The position numbers and the translations under genes are program-made. The notes below the pieces were generated by a model. The model was not told the origin of the DNA. It saw only the letters and a program-made list of their open reading frames with translations, and searched no databases. Of a DNA stretch of 64,000 bases, positions 62,301-64,000 are shown one piece after another. Source of the DNA: Armatimonadota bacterium (GTDB lineage: Bacteria; Armatimonadota; Chthonomonadetes; Chthonomonadales; CAJBBX01). The DNA lies in the NCBI GenBank assembly GCA_026392115.1, contig JAPLCQ010000098.1, positions 57,400 through 121,399 on the forward strand, in the 5' to 3' direction. Positions within the stretch are counted from its first letter, which is position 1. Each line of letters opens with the position of its first letter.

Positions 62301-63572
62301 CACGTCCCGCCGGCATGCGGGTCGCTGCCGATCGGCGTGCAGTTCGCCGGCGACGCCGACTACGAGGCGGGTTCCGGCTCCGGCACGTTGACCGTGAACG
62401 CCATCGCGACGGCCACCACGTCCCAGGATGCCTCGGGCCTCACCGGCAATGCGGTGGCGCTGAAGGCCACGCTGAAGCGAAGCAGCGGAGGCGCGGCCGT
62501 TCCCGGCAAGACGCTGGGCTTCCTGGTCGATGGCACGGCGGCGGGATCCGCCACGACCGATGCAGCCGGGCTTGCCGTGGCGTCGTGGACCATTCCGGCG
62601 GGCTCCGCAAGCCGCACCATCCGGGCGGAGTTCGCCGGTGACACGGTCTACGGCTCCAGCTTCAGTACCGCCACGCTGAGAGTCCTGGACCCGGTGGCGA
62701 CCTCGGTCTACGTCCCCGATCGCACAGGGACGATCACCGATCCCGTCACCCTCAAGGCCTACCTGTACCGGACGTCCGACAAGGCATATGTCTCGGGTAA
62801 GGGCCTGAGCTTCAGCGTCGCGGGCACCGCGGTCGGGTCGGCGAACACCGATGCCGTCGGGCAGGCCCAGATCGCCTGGACCATCTCCGCGGGCGATGCC
62901 AGCCGCACCATCCAGGCGGACTTCGTGGGTGATGCGGGCCATCTGGCCTCAACCGGGTACGGCATGCTGAGCGCGCAGACCGTCAACACCAAGGTCTACG
63001 TGGTGGATCGGCTGAACGTGAGGATCAAGACCTACACGGTCCTGAAGGCCTATCTCTACACCATGTCCAACGCGATCGTCACCGGCAAGACGATGACCAT
63101 GAGCGTGGACGGCAGCGCGCTCGGCTCGCAGGCCACCAACTCCGGCGGCTACATCTCGTTCGGCTACACGGTCCCCGAGGGCTCCGGCGCCGGCAACCGC
63201 GTCATCGGCGCAAGCTGGGTCGGTAACGCGGGCTACACCGCGTCGTCCAACACGGGCAAGCTGTGGGTGGTGCAGGGCAATCTGTACATCTGGCCCTACG
63301 TCCGCTCGGCCAACCGCGGTCGGGTCCTTCCGCTGAAGGCGTACGTGCGTAGTCTCCCTGACTACGTGATCCAGCCCGGCAAGTCCATCGCCTTCTCGGT
63401 CAACGGTACGGGCGTCGGGTCCGGTAACGTGGCAGCCGACGGCTGGGCGTCGGCAAGTTGGTTCGTCCCCTGGGCCGAGCCCACGGGCTCGCACACCGCC
63501 ACCGCGGCCTTCGCCGGTGATGGCTGGTACGCCGCTGTCTCCGCCAATACCGCATTCAACGTGGTGCCGTAG
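59373..63572 (+). pseudogene. Giant SBBP/Ig-like surface protein broken by in-frame TGA
   Basis: A single frame of 1400 codons: signal peptide, a DUF7948-like N-terminal part with GLRFERNIGQVDKRVKYFSR, SBBP repeats of about 57 residues (about 240-720), then about seven Ig-like domains of roughly 95 residues (units such as GKTLGFLVDGTAAGSATTDA). Codon 517 is TGA (60921-60923). It falls in a repeat where others have D-A-F: GGYD, stop, FVIKLNDAGTALAFSTLLGG. Both halves keep frame and family, so a point mutation or sequence error is the simplest reading. ATG at 59373 follows AGGAG. Confidence 0.82.
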
Positions 63573-63600
63573 CTGCGGAGCGAGGGAGCGCAAGGCAGAG

Positions 63601-63633
63601 CGGCCCCGGGGCATGGCGCTCCGGGGCCGTTCC
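63601..63633 (+). terminator. Terminator after the SBBP/Ig-like gene
   Basis: A perfect 9-bp GC stem (CGGCCCCGG at 63601-63609 with CCGGGGCCG at 63621-63629, 11-base loop) starts 28 bases after the stop and is followed by TTCCCC rather than a long T-run. Confidence 0.55.
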
Positions 63634-63682
63634 CCATCGCCGCCCGTGTCGGCTATCATGGTGTGAGGGGGCTTCCGCCGAT

Positions 63683-64000
63683 ATGCACGATACCGATGAC
63701 CCGCCGATTCGCGAGTTCGCCGACAGGGGCACGCTCTGGCTGTTGGAGTCGACCTCCAACCTCCGCGACCTGGTGGCCATGGCCGCCCGGGAGGTGGCCG
63801 ATTCGCTGGACTTCGAGCGGGCCGAGCGTGTGAACCGTTCGTTCGTCCCCGCCGACCTGCACAAGCAGGAGGCGGACCTGCTCTACCGCGTGCCGTTCCG
63901 CACCGGGAAGTCGGAGGTCTGGGTCTACCTCCTGGTGGAGCACCAGTCGAAGCCCGACCGGTTGATGGGACTGCGGGTACTCTCGTATATGGTACAGGTG
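63683..64000 (+). CDS. Rpn/YhgA-type PD-(D/E)XK nuclease, 5' part
   Basis: The first 106 residues, cut by the window end. The region DLLYRVPFRTGKSEVWVYLL then VEHQSKPDRLMGLRVLSYMV matches Rpn (recombination-promoting nuclease, PF04754) proteins: D-x-L-Y in strand 2, and E-H-Q-S with the following Lys as the PD-(D/E)XK site. Members promote DNA exchange independently of RecA and some act as phage-defence nucleases. ATG at 63683 has a weak ribosome-binding site; TATCAT (63654-63659) may be its -10 box. Confidence 0.85.
   Translation, partial: MHDTDDPPIREFADRGTLWLLESTSNLRDLVAMAAREVADSLDFERAERVNRSFVPADLHKQEADLLYRVPFRTGKSEVWVYLLVEHQSKPDRLMGLRVLSYMVQV

Noticed and set aside
60180..63570. DNA repeats in the SBBP/Ig-like gene as a CRISPR array
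   Set aside because: The periodicity follows protein repeats of about 57 and 95 residues with diverged DNA; there are no constant short repeats with unique spacers.
1..64000. tRNA or rRNA genes
   Set aside because: No cloverleaf-like segment with a T-loop consensus and no rRNA-like sequence was seen in the intergenic gaps, which are mostly short.

Overview
The window is a high-GC bacterial chromosome segment with long, tightly packed genes on both strands. Household genes are clearly bacterial (DNA polymerase III delta, S20, S15, GreA, NusA, PNPase, FtsEX, HslV, RsgA), and the prolyl-tRNA synthetase is the short archaeal/eukaryotic-like form without an editing insertion. PspA, SBBP beta-propeller proteins, many secreted glycoside hydrolases and large signalling ATPases would fit an uncultured Armatimonadota- or Chloroflexota-like soil or sediment organism. 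That placement is inference; no rRNA gene is present to test it.

Layout. 0-12 kb: holA; rpsT; a PspA envelope-stress cluster (PspA, a membrane coiled-coil protein, a J-like protein without HPD); a zinc-ribbon coiled-coil protein; a hydrolase; greA; then a coupled run ftsE-ftsX-M23 peptidase-EamA transporter-XerC/D-hslV, and rsgA. 12-21 kb: homocysteine methyltransferase/MTHFR fusion and proS on the plus strand; rpsO-pnp-nusA-ylxR on the minus strand, with hairpins in the rpsO-pnp gap and the nusA leader. 21-36 kb: zinc-ribbon membrane protein, a large secreted TPR protein, an exported acetolactate decarboxylase, then a sugar-use cluster (GH127-like enzyme, GH-A enzyme, lipoprotein binding protein and two ABC permeases). 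A four-helix-bundle (S23/IVP) gene bounded by perfect 19-bp inverted repeats sits inside the ABC operon. A DUF433/PIN-like toxin-antitoxin pair follows.

36-57 kb is the accessory region of most interest. It holds two paralogous two-gene cassettes. Each pairs a DNA-binding protein fused to an AAA-like ATPase with a second AAA-like ATPase carrying one membrane segment and a WD40 propeller. In cassette 1 (36.2-41.0 kb) the DNA-binding part is an XRE helix-turn-helix; in cassette 2 (53.0-57.2 kb) it is a SARP/BTAD module. Cassette 2 heads a close-packed seven-gene run that continues with a GAF sensor kinase, a response regulator, an ADP-ribosylglycohydrolase, a hybrid kinase and a secreted beta-helix enzyme. 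Between the cassettes lies a lower-GC stretch of small plus-strand genes, including an ankyrin-repeat gene broken by an in-frame TAG.

57-64 kb: a divergent intergenic region carries ACTGAC(A/G) heptads at 11-bp spacing, the arrangement expected for a SARP operator, just before an SBBP lipoprotein. A giant SBBP/Ig-like surface protein follows, broken by an in-frame TGA, and the window ends inside an Rpn/YhgA-type nuclease gene. I found no tRNA, rRNA, CRISPR array or complete insertion sequence.
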